DNA of 40,124 nucleotides, taken from an uncultured Bacteroidales bacterium. GTDB lineage: Bacteria; Bacteroidota; Bacteroidia; Bacteroidales; Muribaculaceae. The position numbers and the translations under genes were made by a program. Under the pieces are notes generated by a model. The model worked only from the letters and a program-made list of their open reading frames with translations. It was not told where the DNA came from and did not search any database. Positions 18,107-26,687 of this stretch are shown in pieces (positions within the stretch are counted from its first letter, which is position 1; every line of letters begins with the position of its first letter). The stretch spans positions 1 to 40,124 of the forward strand of contig UQVH01000025.1 in assembly GCA_900544535.1 (NCBI GenBank), given 5' to 3'.

Positions 18107-19555
18107 ATGGCTGACAGCGGATTGAAACAAAAGACGGCGAAGGGACTTCTGTGGGGAGGGATAGGCAGCGGCTCGATGCAGCTGCTCAATCTTTTCTTCG
18201 GTATCTTTCTGTCGCGTCTGCTCTCTCCGGCGGACTACGGTGTCGTCGGTGCTCTCACCATCTTCTCCGCCATGGCCGGGCTTTTTGCCGAGAGCGGTTT
18301 CACGCTCGCCATAGTCAACAAGAAGACCATCAGTCATGACGACTATAACGCGGTTTTCTGGTTCAATATCGTGGCCGGACTGGTGCTCTACGGTCTGCTC
18401 TTCGCCCTCGCGCCGCTGATCGCCGCCTTTTACCATCAGCCCGAAATGGTGCCGCTCGCCCGTTTCCTCTTCCTCGGCTTTCTCTTCGGAGCCATCGCCA
18501 CAGCCCCGTCGGCTTACTTTTTCCGCAATCTCAACGTCAAGCTGCGCAGTCAGATACAGATCTGCGCCATTCTGCTCTCAGGCATTGTCGGCGTCTGCTG
18601 CGCTGCCTCAGGCTGCGGATACTGGGGCATAGCCGCGCAGACGGTGACCTATTCGGGGTGCAACTGCCTGATGCTGTGGGCGCGCTCTCCGTGGAGACCG
18701 ACGCTCTCGTTCCGTATGGCCCCGCTGCGCGAGATGCTGCCGTTCAGCACCAAGCAGTTAGTGACCTCGCTTTTCACTCATATCAACAACAACTTTTTTT
18801 CCGTGCTCCTGGGGCGCTTCTACGGCATGAAGCCCACCGGCTACTACACCCAGGGCAGCAAGTGGACCACCATGGGCTATACGACCATATCGGGAATGCT
18901 CAATAGCGTCGCCCAGCCGGTGTTCCGTGAGGCTTCGGAGGACAGCGAGCGCCTCTGCCGGGTGTTCATGAAGATGCTGCGCTTCACTTCCTTCGTCTGC
19001 TTTCCGGCCATGTTCGGACTGGCGATCGTGGCGAGAGAGCTGATCGTGCTGACAGTTACGGCAAAGTGGCTCCCATGTGTGCCTGTGATGCAGATTCTCT
19101 GCGTGTGGGGCGCGTTCATGCCGGTTGCAACCCTCTACGGCAATCTTTTCAACAGTATCGGACGCCCCAATATATATATGTGGAACACGATCGCGCTGGG
19201 TCTCATGCAGCTTGTGTGCGTGTTGCTGAGCTATCCTTACGGCCTTGAAGTGATGCTTGAAGTCTATGCCGGCATCAATGTGGCATGGCTCTTCGTGTGG
19301 CACTATTTCGCCCGCAAGCATATCGGACTTAGCCTTGCGGGAGTGCTTAAAAGCATGATGCCATATATTGCCGTGTCGCTCCTGGTGATGGCGGCTACCG
19401 TTGCGGCTACGTCGCGGATCACCGACCCGCTGCTCTCGCTTCCGGCCAAAATCCTCATGGCCGCCGCCCTCTACGGCCTGCTGATGTGGCGCCTGAAATC
19501 GGTTGTGTTCCGCGAAAGCATCGGCTATCTTACCAAAGGAAAAATAAAACTTTAG
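18107..19555 (+). CDS. Polysaccharide flippase, Wzx/MATE-like
   Basis: A 482-residue integral membrane protein with about 12-14 hydrophobic segments spread along its length. The N-terminus (KTAKGLLWGGIGSGSMQ followed by LSRLLSPADYGVVGA) is typical of lipopolysaccharide biosynthesis exporters of the WzxC kind, which move undecaprenyl-linked oligosaccharide across the inner membrane. It starts 24 bases after folK and is followed after 11 bases by a glycosyltransferase, so the two likely act in the same glycan pathway. There are no polymerase, ligase or sugar nucleotide genes here, so this is not a full capsule locus. Confidence 0.88.
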   Translation: MADSGLKQKTAKGLLWGGIGSGSMQLLNLFFGIFLSRLLSPADYGVVGALTIFSAMAGLFAESGFTLAIVNKKTISHDDYNAVFWFNIVAGLVLYGLLFALAPLIAAFYHQPEMVPLARFLFLGFLFGAIATAPSAYFFRNLNVKLRSQIQICAILLSGIVGVCCAASGCGYWGIAAQTVTYSGCNCLMLWARSPWRPTLSFRMAPLREMLPFSTKQLVTSLFTHINNNFFSVLLGRFYGMKPTGYYTQGSKWTTMGYTTISGMLNSVAQPVFREASEDSERLCRVFMKMLRFTSFVCFPAMFGLAIVARELIVLTVTAKWLPCVPVMQILCVWGAFMPVATLYGNLFNSIGRPNIYMWNTIALGLMQLVCVLLSYPYGLEVMLEVYAGINVAWLFVWHYFARKHIGLSLAGVLKSMMPYIAVSLLVMAATVAATSRITDPLLSLPAKILMAAALYGLLMWRLKSVVFRESIGYLTKGKIKL

Positions 19556-19566
19556 TCATTTGCAAT

Positions 19567-20583
19567 ATGGATCTGCTTGAGAATGTCACGGTGATAATTC
19601 CGGCCCACAACCGGCCGGAGCGCCTGCAACGTCTTCTGAACTACTATCGCGGTACCGGGCTGAGGGTCATAGTGCCGGATTCGTCCGCATGTCTCTTCGA
19701 GGGCGACATGGACCCGGCACAGGTGGTCTATCTCCATCGCCCCGGACTGCATTTCCTTCTGAAGATCAGGGAGATTCTGCCGATGATCGCGACGGACTAC
19801 GTGTTTTATTGCGCCGATGACGATTTCATCGTGCCTGAGGCCGTCAGGGAACTTGTGGCATTTCTGGAAAGGAATCCGGATTACAGCTGCGCGCAGGGCC
19901 ACTATCTCACATTCACGCCTCACGGTTCAGAAATCGAATTTTCGCCGCGTTATATCCGCAATTTTGACAACAGCGTGACAGGTGGGTCGGCGGTCAGCCG
20001 TCTGCGCGGGCAGTGCGGAATGTATGCCTCGGTTCTTTACAGCGTGGTCCGCACGGAAGCATTCCGCCGTACATATGAGGCCTGTTTCGATGCCGCGGGT
20101 GAGCTGCGTTTCCGCAATCTCTATCTCGCGGAGGAATTTTTCCACAATTCGATGCTGATTCAGGGATGCTATGCTACATTGCCGTGTTTTTACAGTGCCC
20201 GCGAACAGATAAAGAACTCTGCGGCGCAGACCACCGTGCCCTCGTCGGTTGTGAAAACCGCGCCCGAATGCCGTGGCGAGTTCGAGGGCTTTGTCCGCGG
20301 ACTGACGGAACTGCTCGCCCGGAAAGATTCGCTGACCGAGGCCGAGGCCGAGGCAGTGATACGCGAGGTGGTGGCGGCTCCTGTCGACAAGCCTTCGGTG
20401 CTGTTCAAGCGCAGGGTCAACGCCTTTTTCGACCGCCATGCGCTGTTGGGCTGGGCCTCGCGGTTGTCGGCCATGCGATACCGGCAGAAAGGGCTGCGGG
20501 CGGTCAGGGGCATGAAGAGCTACCCCTGCGAGTTCACGACCCCTGAGCGCGACCGTATAGTCCGCGCAGTGACTGGGAAGTGA
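19567..20583 (+). CDS. Glycosyltransferase of the TIGR00180 kind
   Basis: A 338-residue predicted sugar transferase. It opens with VTVIIPAHNRPERLQRLL, has a DxD-like CADDDFI cluster near 80-85 and GQCGMYAS with a late RFRNLYLAEEFF segment, all of which fit cytoplasmic GT-A enzymes that combine a sugar nucleotide with a surface glycan acceptor. The frame stays open upstream to 19486, inside the flippase gene, but the ATG at 19567 gives a start right at the GT core and just after the flippase stop, so I prefer it. Donor and acceptor are unknown. It most likely works with the flippase before it. Confidence 0.8.
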   Translation: MDLLENVTVIIPAHNRPERLQRLLNYYRGTGLRVIVPDSSACLFEGDMDPAQVVYLHRPGLHFLLKIREILPMIATDYVFYCADDDFIVPEAVRELVAFLERNPDYSCAQGHYLTFTPHGSEIEFSPRYIRNFDNSVTGGSAVSRLRGQCGMYASVLYSVVRTEAFRRTYEACFDAAGELRFRNLYLAEEFFHNSMLIQGCYATLPCFYSAREQIKNSAAQTTVPSSVVKTAPECRGEFEGFVRGLTELLARKDSLTEAEAEAVIREVVAAPVDKPSVLFKRRVNAFFDRHALLGWASRLSAMRYRQKGLRAVRGMKSYPCEFTTPERDRIVRAVTGK

Positions 20584-20655
20584 ACGGAAAAGAAAACATA
20601 AGAGGCAGTTGTTAAGAAACACCCTCTGAGTCAAATCGAAATACCCATCTTTGAT

Positions 20656-22788
20656 ATGCGCGATTACGACTTTTTCGCATTCATAAGCTACCGGAGCACC
20701 GACCGCGAATGGGCACAGTGGTTGCAGCACATGCTCGAACACTATCGCCTGCCGTCGGTCATCAACGGCAAAGAGCTGCCTGACAGTCTGTATCCTGTGT
20801 TTCTTGACACCTCTGAACTGTCGGGCGGCACTCTCGGCAACGAACTTGCCGCGGCGCTTGAATCGTCGCGCTATCTAATCGTGGTCTGTTCGCCGTCGTC
20901 CGCGCAGTCGCAGTGGGTAGATAAGGAAGTACAGTCGTTCATCGACCGCGGGGAGATTGACCGCGTCATACCATTCATTATCGATGGTACACCCTATGGC
21001 ACCGGCGACAACTGCTTTGTGCCGGCGCTCACACGTCTGCGTGGTACCGGCATGGAGCAACTCGGCATATCGGTGAACGAAAACGGCCGTGAACCAGCCG
21101 CAGTGAAAGTCATCGCCCGAATGCTCGGACTGCGTTTCAACGATCTCTGGAAACGCCACGAACGCGATAAGGAGGCGGAGCGCCTCAGGCTCGTGGAGAC
21201 CAATAACCGCATACGCCGCAACCTCGCCCGTTTCGTGTCGGAAAAGGCCCTGAGTCTGCTTAAGGAGGGCGACGGCATGACCGCGATGCGTCTCGCACTC
21301 GAAGCTCTCCCGACGCCCGATAAGCCGGACTTCCCCGTCACCGCCGAAGCCGAGGGAGCATTGCGCCGCAGCATCGTTTGTCCCGACAGAAGTTACCGGG
21401 GCTTTGTCGAGGGAATCACGTGCATGGCCTTGCATCCCGACGGCTCTCAGGTGGCTTTCGGCGATATGACCGGCAACATACGCATATTCGACACCGAGAC
21501 TTCCCGCGAGCTCCACAGTCTGAAATGGGACGGTTACGATAATCCCACGGCACTGGCTTTCCATCCCGACGGGAAGAAACTCGTGCTCGGAACCATGTGC
21601 GGACATATCCGGGTCTGGGACACAGCCACATGGCAACTGTTGCCGCTCGACGAGAGTGCCGACCATGCGCATTTCGACGAGGTGAACAGTATTGTGTTCA
21701 GCCCCGACGGGCGCCATATGGTAACGGCATATAGAGCAGGATTTATGATATGGAATGCCGACAACTTCGACTGGGTCAGCTACGTAGACCGCGACCGTGA
21801 TTTCTGCGACTGCGGCATCAGCATTTCGCCCGACGGTCGCCATATACTCTGCGCGGGTGTCGATTTGTCGATGTACACTCTGGATACGGTGCAACCCAGA
21901 CAGGTGTGGAAAACGCGTAGCCGCTGCCGGAGCAACGCCGTGTTCAGCCCTGACGGCAGCCGGATAGTGTGTGCTTTCAACAACCGGGTCAGCCTCCTCG
22001 ATGCAGCCACCGGACACAAAATATTCTCATGCGCCAGTACTTCTGATCCCGACAGTCTGCTTTTCAGCCCCGACGGCTCGATGATTTTCGGCAGCGGCAA
22101 CGGGAGCATATCATTTATCAGCCCGGATTACAACGGTGACGATACTCTTGAATTATTTCATCGCGAGGACGGCATAGAACGCATCGGCGCAGTATTGTCC
22201 CGCGAAGCGAATCATTCATTTCTGCTTTTAGGCTACAATGGAGTCAGAGGACTTCGTAAGCTTGTTGTTTCCCCGTTCCGTACCGGTACAGACCATATGG
22301 AAGACTTCATAGGCTTCGATGACGGCGGAAAGGCCATAGTAACCGATTATGACCATCGGGCTATGCCGCCGGAGGGGTTCAGGGTCGAGCTGCAAAAAAG
22401 TAACGGCAATACATCAGTGACGGTCAGCGATGCGTCCGCCCATGTTATAGGGCGCATCGACGACATCCCGCTCGACGTTAAGTTTCATGCGCTCAGCCCT
22501 GACGGGCGCTATATCGCTCTTTACAGAGAGTATGAAGGACAGGATACGGGAGGCATATGGAGCGTAGGCGACGGCGTGTGCGTCAGCATCCCCGATTTGG
22601 AGGCAGAAGCCGTTGAGAATCAGGTGGCATTCAGTCCTGACGGCCGGACCTTTGTTGTGATGGCGTCATATTACGGTTTATATTCATTTGATTTCAAACC
22701 TCTTGACGAACTGATTGCGGAGGCGTGTGAAAAGTGCGCCGGGATGAAGTTTACTGCCGACGAGCGGCGCAGGTATTATCTTGATTGA
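20656..22788 (+). CDS. TIR domain protein with C-terminal WD40 beta-propeller
   Basis: A 710-residue soluble protein. TIR domain at about 4-160: box 1 FFAFISYRS (6-14), then VFLDTSELSGG, and the SQWVDKE segment with Trp87 and Glu91 in the W-x-x-x-E spacing of NAD-cleaving TIR domains. Residues about 170-245 are helical and charged and resemble the linker that joins STAND-type NTPases to WD40 propellers (ALSLL, MRLALEALPTPD, EAEGALRRS). From about 250 to 690 at least eight blade turns of the form F/L-S/H-P-D-G are visible. The NTPase module usually found between TIR and WD40 is absent. A role in NAD-based defence or in signalling is inferred from TIR biology; the enzymatic activity is untested. 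No partner effector or toxin gene is adjacent. It starts 72 bases after the glycosyltransferase. Confidence 0.85.
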   Translation: MRDYDFFAFISYRSTDREWAQWLQHMLEHYRLPSVINGKELPDSLYPVFLDTSELSGGTLGNELAAALESSRYLIVVCSPSSAQSQWVDKEVQSFIDRGEIDRVIPFIIDGTPYGTGDNCFVPALTRLRGTGMEQLGISVNENGREPAAVKVIARMLGLRFNDLWKRHERDKEAERLRLVETNNRIRRNLARFVSEKALSLLKEGDGMTAMRLALEALPTPDKPDFPVTAEAEGALRRSIVCPDRSYRGFVEGITCMALHPDGSQVAFGDMTGNIRIFDTETSRELHSLKWDGYDNPTALAFHPDGKKLVLGTMCGHIRVWDTATWQLLPLDESADHAHFDEVNSIVFSPDGRHMVTAYRAGFMIWNADNFDWVSYVDRDRDFCDCGISISPDGRHILCAGVDLSMYTLDTVQPRQVWKTRSRCRSNAVFSPDGSRIVCAFNNRVSLLDAATGHKIFSCASTSDPDSLLFSPDGSMIFGSGNGSISFISPDYNGDDTLELFHREDGIERIGAVLSREANHSFLLLGYNGVRGLRKLVVSPFRTGTDHMEDFIGFDDGGKAIVTDYDHRAMPPEGFRVELQKSNGNTSVTVSDASAHVIGRIDDIPLDVKFHALSPDGRYIALYREYEGQDTGGIWSVGDGVCVSIPDLEAEAVENQVAFSPDGRTFVVMASYYGLYSFDFKPLDELIAEACEKCAGMKFTADERRRYYLD

Positions 22789-22818
22789 TAAGGTGTTTAG
22801 CGTGTGGATTATGGTTTC

Positions 22819-22922
22819 GCACCTATGGCGCTCTTTTTGTCGGGGAATTGGCGGATAACCACAGCTGCGGACCCCGATGGGGCCCTTGCAGTGGCCTGGA
22901 TTCTTCCGGCCGCTATGCGGCC
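22819..22922. repeat. Three-hairpin palindromic element, probably a dispersed repeat
   Basis: Three compact hairpins follow one another: GCACC/GGCGC with loop TAT (22819-22831), CCA..CTGC..CCCC with GGGG..GCAG..TGG and loop GAT (22859-22894), and GGCCGC/GCGGCC with loop TAT (22908-22922). The layout is like REP/BIME-style elements, and I recall similar short structured intergenic repeats in Bacteroidales, but I cannot count copies here. Confidence 0.5.
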
Positions 22923-22943
22923 AGCCAGATAAACATATGTGGT

Positions 22944-22984
22944 AGAAAACAAGCGCCCCTGCCGGCGGGGTGGACGGCAGGGGC
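22944..22984 (-). terminator. Terminator of the xerC-hpf unit
   Basis: GCCCCTGCCG (22955-22964) pairs perfectly with CGGCAGGGGC (22975-22984) across a 10-base loop. On the minus strand the stem is followed by the T-rich sequence TTGTTTTC, 16 bases past the hpf stop. Confidence 0.75.
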
Positions 22985-22999
22985 GGGGATTGCGGGATG

Positions 23000-23293
23000 T
23001 TATTTTTTGTTTTTGATTTTTTCGAGCTGACGGTCGAGGGCTTCGAGGCAGAGGTCAATGGCTTCTTCAAACGTGTCGGCTGTCTTGTCGGCTACGAGAT
23101 CGCGCTCCTGAGGGACGCTGAGGCTGACGATGGCCTGTTTGTTGAGGGCGGTTTCGGGTTTGACAACACGAAGCGAAACCTCGGCGCTCATCACTTCGGG
23201 ATAACGGCGGGTCAGCTTCTCGATTTTCTTGTTGATGAAAGAGGTCAGTTTTTCGCTGATGTCGAAGTGGATGGCTTTGATGTTAGTTTCCAT
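23000..23293 (-). CDS. hpf: Ribosome hibernation promoting factor, short form
   Basis: A 97-residue protein of the RaiA/HPF family, which binds the decoding region of idle ribosomes and protects them during slow growth. The fold pattern is clear: strand IKAIHFDISE, helix SFINKKIEKLTRRYP, then strands SAEVSLRVVK and AIVSLSVP, and a final helix EAIDLCLEALDRQLEKIKNKK. It is the short form, without the C-terminal dimerisation domain of long HPF. Its start overlaps the xerC stop by 11 bases on the same strand, so the two are translated together, an arrangement I associate with other Bacteroidales. Confidence 0.9.
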   Translation of the reverse strand: METNIKAIHFDISEKLTSFINKKIEKLTRRYPEVMSAEVSLRVVKPETALNKQAIVSLSVPQERDLVADKTADTFEEAIDLCLEALDRQLEKIKNKK

Positions 23294-24221
23294 TTTTTCC
23301 TCCTTTTTTTAATGCACGCGGGTGTGCGAGTTGGTAATTATGTTTAAGTTCATTGTAGGTCACGTGTGTGTAGACCTGGGTAGATGTCAGAGACTTGTGT
23401 CCGAGCAGGAGCTGGACAGATGTCAGCGGCGCGCCTGAGTTGAGCATGTCGGTGGCAAAGGAGTGTCGCAGGACGTGAGGGCTGAGGCGGGAGGCGTGGA
23501 CACCTTCATCGGAGAGTGTGCGGTGGACCACGTTGTAGACGAATTTCCGATAGAGCGGCAGTCCGGTGTCGCGGACAAGGAGCGGGGCTGAGGGATCGGC
23601 GGCCGAGACGGAGGTGGCGGCTGAGGAATCGCGGGCGCTGCGGTAGTCGTCGATCGCACGGCAGAGTTCGGGCCCTATGGGGATTATTCTTTCCTTATTA
23701 CGCTTTCCAAGCACTTTTAGTTCACCTTTGCGGGTGTCAGTGGCGCGGTCGAGCAGCCCTATCAGCTCCGAGCAGCGGATGCCCGTGGAGTAGAGGAGGT
23801 CGATGATCAGGCGGTCGCGCATGGCTGAGAAGCCACCGGCTTCGGCTGCAGTGTCGTCGAGGACACGGGCGGTGTCGTCGGGGCGGATATAGACGGGGAG
23901 ATCTTTGGGAATTTTTGCAAGGGTGAGTGTTGACGCGGGGTTGGATTTCAGCCCGTGGTGACACATGAGGTAGCGGAAGAACGAGCGCAGGGAGGAGGCT
24001 TTGCGCCTGATTGTGCGCGGTGTGACTCCCTGACGGCCTAATGAGCCTATCCACTGGCGCAGGTCGGAGGTGGTGACGTCGAGGGGACGCAGCGTTTCCG
24101 GGTGGCCAGAAGTCGCATAGTCGGCCCACGCCATAAGGTCGGTGCGATAGGCACTGACTGTCAGCCGGGAGTAGTTTAGCTCAAGGCTGAGGTGGTCGAG
24201 GAATTGATTGATCAGTTCCAT
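23283..24221 (-). CDS. xerC: Tyrosine recombinase XerC/XerD-like
   Basis: A 312-residue site-specific recombinase. The SAM-like core-binding domain is at about 1-88, the catalytic domain at about 110-300. All catalytic residues are visible: Arg149 (TGIRCSE), Lys173 (LGKRNKE), His249 and Arg252 (HVLRHSFAT), His275 (LGHKSL) and the nucleophile Tyr284 (TQVYTHV). It is slightly longer than the usual 295-300 because of an Ala/Ser-rich insert at about 197-212. The housekeeping position next to hpf, the full catalytic set and the absence of an integrated element at its flank suggest a chromosome dimer resolution enzyme rather than a mobile element integrase. Confidence 0.88.
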   Translation of the reverse strand: MELINQFLDHLSLELNYSRLTVSAYRTDLMAWADYATSGHPETLRPLDVTTSDLRQWIGSLGRQGVTPRTIRRKASSLRSFFRYLMCHHGLKSNPASTLTLAKIPKDLPVYIRPDDTARVLDDTAAEAGGFSAMRDRLIIDLLYSTGIRCSELIGLLDRATDTRKGELKVLGKRNKERIIPIGPELCRAIDDYRSARDSSAATSVSAADPSAPLLVRDTGLPLYRKFVYNVVHRTLSDEGVHASRLSPHVLRHSFATDMLNSGAPLTSVQLLLGHKSLTSTQVYTHVTYNELKHNYQLAHPRALKKGGKNGN

Positions 24222-24265
24222 AGGCGGGGCGAAGGTTTGTTAGCCGTCAGCGAATATAGAAAAAG

Positions 24266-24314
24266 TTTTCGGACAAAGCAAGGCTTTGCCTGAAAAACTT
24301 GCTTTGTCCGAAAA
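24266..24314 (-). terminator. Long inverted repeat terminator after the thioredoxin-like gene
   Basis: A perfect 17-bp inverted repeat: 24266-24282 (starts TTTTCGGACAAAGC) pairs with 24298-24314 across a 15-base loop. On the minus strand it is followed by CTTTTTC, fitting termination of the gene that ends at 24381. The stem is unusually long for an ordinary terminator. Confidence 0.7.
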
Positions 24315-24380
24315 AACTTGTTGCGGGGAGAAAGAGTTGAGACGAGTCCGCTGAGGGTTTCCGGGGGTGCCTCAGCCGCT

Positions 24381-25454
24381 TTATCTGAGGGCTTCCTCGA
24401 CTGCCGTTGTGATTGAGGTGCCGCGGATGTTGCGTTTAAGTATGGTGCCGTCGGGGCCGAAGAGTATGATCTGCGGGATGCCGTCGAAGCCGTAGATTTC
24501 CATCGGAGTCATGCCAGCATCGAGTATCTGCGGCCAGTTGTAGCCGTGGGCACTTATGGCTTTCACGGTGTTTTCCGCTTTGTCCCAAGTAGCGACGCCG
24601 AGAATCACAAGGCGGTCATCGTCCTTGTATTTTTCATAAAGAGGAATCAGTGTCTCTTTGGCTTCCATGCGGCAGGGGCCGCACCAGCTTGCCCAGAAAT
24701 CGACAAGAACATATTTGCCATGGCCGACATAATCGGAGAGCCTGACGGGATTTCCGGAGGAATCTTTGCCTGTGAGATCGGCAAAGGGGCAGCCTTCGGC
24801 AGTGGTGTTTAATGCAGTGAAACGTTTGTTGAATTTCTGTGTGTTCTTAAGCTCTTTCAGGCGTTGCGGGAAGGAGTCATAGACTGCTGACCATTCGTCG
24901 GGCTGCAGAATGCTGTTGTATTCCATCACGAGTGCTTCTGCACAACCGTTGTCTTTGTTGCTGCTGAAGACGGAGTCCAGATGACTGCGATAGAGGGGAC
25001 CGACTGTGTCGTAGCGTTTTTTTACTTCACTACGGAAAGTCTGCGGATCAGGATAACGTTGCCGGAGGAGGGCAACGGTGTCGTCATAGGCCTTGTTGAA
25101 GGATTCGCGCCAGGCTATGAAGTCGGCCAGCGCCCTGTTGGCCGGACTTCCGCCGAGAGGAGAGTGGGTGCTGAGATCGACTTCTGTGGTTCCTTCCGAC
25201 AGGATGCAGTTTGCATAGCGGTTTTCAAAGCCGACCCTTACGAAGGCGTCGCGGCTGTAAGAGCCATTCAGGGCAAAACTACCGTTGCTTATAATCGCAG
25301 AGTCTATGGTGGCGTTGCGGGCATAGTCTTTCATGTAGATTTTTTTGCCGTCACAGCCGGAGACGGCGCCGCTTACGACATAATCAACGGCTCCGGCTGT
25401 CAGGGTGCCGGACAAGGTAAGGGTCAGATAAAGAAATTTTACGGATGCTTTCAT
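24381..25454 (-). CDS. Exported thioredoxin-like disulfide oxidoreductase (TlpA/ResA type)
   Basis: A 357-residue protein with an N-terminal signal peptide (about 1-22). About 25-100 resembles the DUF4369 beta domain common in Bacteroidota proteins of this kind, followed by a helical linker. The thioredoxin domain covers about 220-357 with the active site WCGPC (Cys258, Cys261) and the cis-proline in GIPQ (Pro327). It would reduce or exchange disulfides in the periplasm. It begins 14 bases after the pspC-like gene, so it is probably the last gene of the padR operon, and a long inverted repeat ends it. Confidence 0.87.
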   Translation of the reverse strand: MKASVKFLYLTLTLSGTLTAGAVDYVVSGAVSGCDGKKIYMKDYARNATIDSAIISNGSFALNGSYSRDAFVRVGFENRYANCILSEGTTEVDLSTHSPLGGSPANRALADFIAWRESFNKAYDDTVALLRQRYPDPQTFRSEVKKRYDTVGPLYRSHLDSVFSSNKDNGCAEALVMEYNSILQPDEWSAVYDSFPQRLKELKNTQKFNKRFTALNTTAEGCPFADLTGKDSSGNPVRLSDYVGHGKYVLVDFWASWCGPCRMEAKETLIPLYEKYKDDDRLVILGVATWDKAENTVKAISAHGYNWPQILDAGMTPMEIYGFDGIPQIILFGPDGTILKRNIRGTSITTAVEEALR

Positions 25455-25468
25455 GTTGTCAGGTGTTA

Positions 25469-26686
25469 TCAGGCAGAAAGGGATGGAGCGAGGAGAATGG
25501 TGACGGGAATTGCGGCGGCGAGGGGTAGGAGGTTGTGGGCTGATGTTCCGACGGAGTCGGCAGTGTGGAGGACTTCGACGATTGTTTCGGAGTTGTCAAT
25601 GTTGTAGCCGATATTGTAGAGGACTACTGTGGCGGTGATAAAGAGGAGTTCGATGATTATGGCTGTGATGAGGGTTGCGGCGGAGGGTGTCTTGGCTTTC
25701 AATAGAGGGCCGGCTGCGTAGCGCCCGATCAGCAGGCAGGGGAGCATTATGGAGAAGAACAGGCATACAAAAGCCCAGGCGTTGATGATGGCGGATGATG
25801 AGCAGATGGTGCCGGAGAATGAGTCGAGAATTGTCGGGATGCCTGTGGTGGAGTAGATGATGATGCCGGCGATGATCGAGAGGATGAGGCAGAGCATCAC
25901 GAAGGCCACGATGGCCGAGACTATGCCCAGGAAGCCGAGGATGAATTTGGCCGCGATGGAGAAGAAGGTGTTGATGAAGGTGGCGAAGGAAGAGGAACTT
26001 TCGTCGGGGATTGGAGCGGCGGGAGGGGTGGAGTTGTTGATGACGGTCTGGCCGATGTTGTCGAGGGTGACGGGCTGTCCCTGCATCTCAAGGATCTGAC
26101 GCGGGGTGCGGGCTACGGGGATGATCATCCAGGCGACCATGTAGACGATAACGCAGGGCCAGAAGTAGGTGCAGACGGTGAGGACCACATAGAGGATGCG
26201 CATGACGGTGACGTCCCAGCCGAGATACTGGGCGAGTCCGGCGATGACTCCGCCGAAGACTTTGTGGCGGATGTCGCGGTAGAGGCGTTTGTGGATCGGC
26301 GGTGGGGGAGGAGTTGCGGGGCCTCCGTGTGTGCCGGAGCCTTCGGCGCGGCAGGATGCGGCGGGGTCGGGAGGTGTGGCGGGGCCGTCGGCGGGGTTTG
26401 GGCGGTGGTCGGAAACAGTGCTTTCGTCATCGGAGAGCTGTTCGGGGCGGCCCATGGTCTCGATGACGCGGTTGACGTCGTCGATGATGATGACGTTGGC
26501 GCCTGAGGCGATGCGCTCTTCGAAGTGTTCGGAGATGCGCTGTTCGATGTCGCTGACGATTTCGTCGGCTTCGTCACCGGCGAAGGTGGCGCGGAGCTGT
26601 GAGAGGTAGTCGAGAAGGAGGGCGTAGGCGTCTTCGTCGATATAGAAGATTTTGCCGTTTATGTTGGCGGGAAAGCTCTTTTTCAT
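25469..26686 (-). CDS. PspC-domain membrane protein
   Basis: 405 residues. A soluble N-terminal domain (about 1-85) with DIEQRISEHFEERI and ETMGRPEQL is followed by a Pro-rich linker (about 95-130), a PspC domain (about 133-195: RDIRHKVFGGVIAGLA then a membrane helix) and several more hydrophobic segments towards the C-terminus. PspC domains are linked to envelope stress in enterobacteria; in Bacteroidota the pairing with PadR regulators is frequent. The frame is open further upstream to 26890, but that part overlaps padR and is low complexity; the ATG at 26686, one base past the padR stop, is the likely start and implies tight coupling. Confidence 0.85.
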   Translation of the reverse strand: MKKSFPANINGKIFYIDEDAYALLLDYLSQLRATFAGDEADEIVSDIEQRISEHFEERIASGANVIIIDDVNRVIETMGRPEQLSDDESTVSDHRPNPADGPATPPDPAASCRAEGSGTHGGPATPPPPPIHKRLYRDIRHKVFGGVIAGLAQYLGWDVTVMRILYVVLTVCTYFWPCVIVYMVAWMIIPVARTPRQILEMQGQPVTLDNIGQTVINNSTPPAAPIPDESSSSFATFINTFFSIAAKFILGFLGIVSAIVAFVMLCLILSIIAGIIIYSTTGIPTILDSFSGTICSSSAIINAWAFVCLFFSIMLPCLLIGRYAAGPLLKAKTPSAATLITAIIIELLFITATVVLYNIGYNIDNSETIVEVLHTADSVGTSAHNLLPLAAAIPVTILLAPSLSA

Positions 26687-26687
26687 T

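Noticed and set aside
19486..19566. Upstream start for the glycosyltransferase inside the flippase gene
   Set aside because: The 27 extra residues do not belong to the GT core and come from the overlapping flippase sequence.
23283..24221. Reading xerC as an integrase of an integrated element
   Set aside because: The gene overlaps hpf in a housekeeping arrangement and no attachment site repeats or cargo genes are visible.
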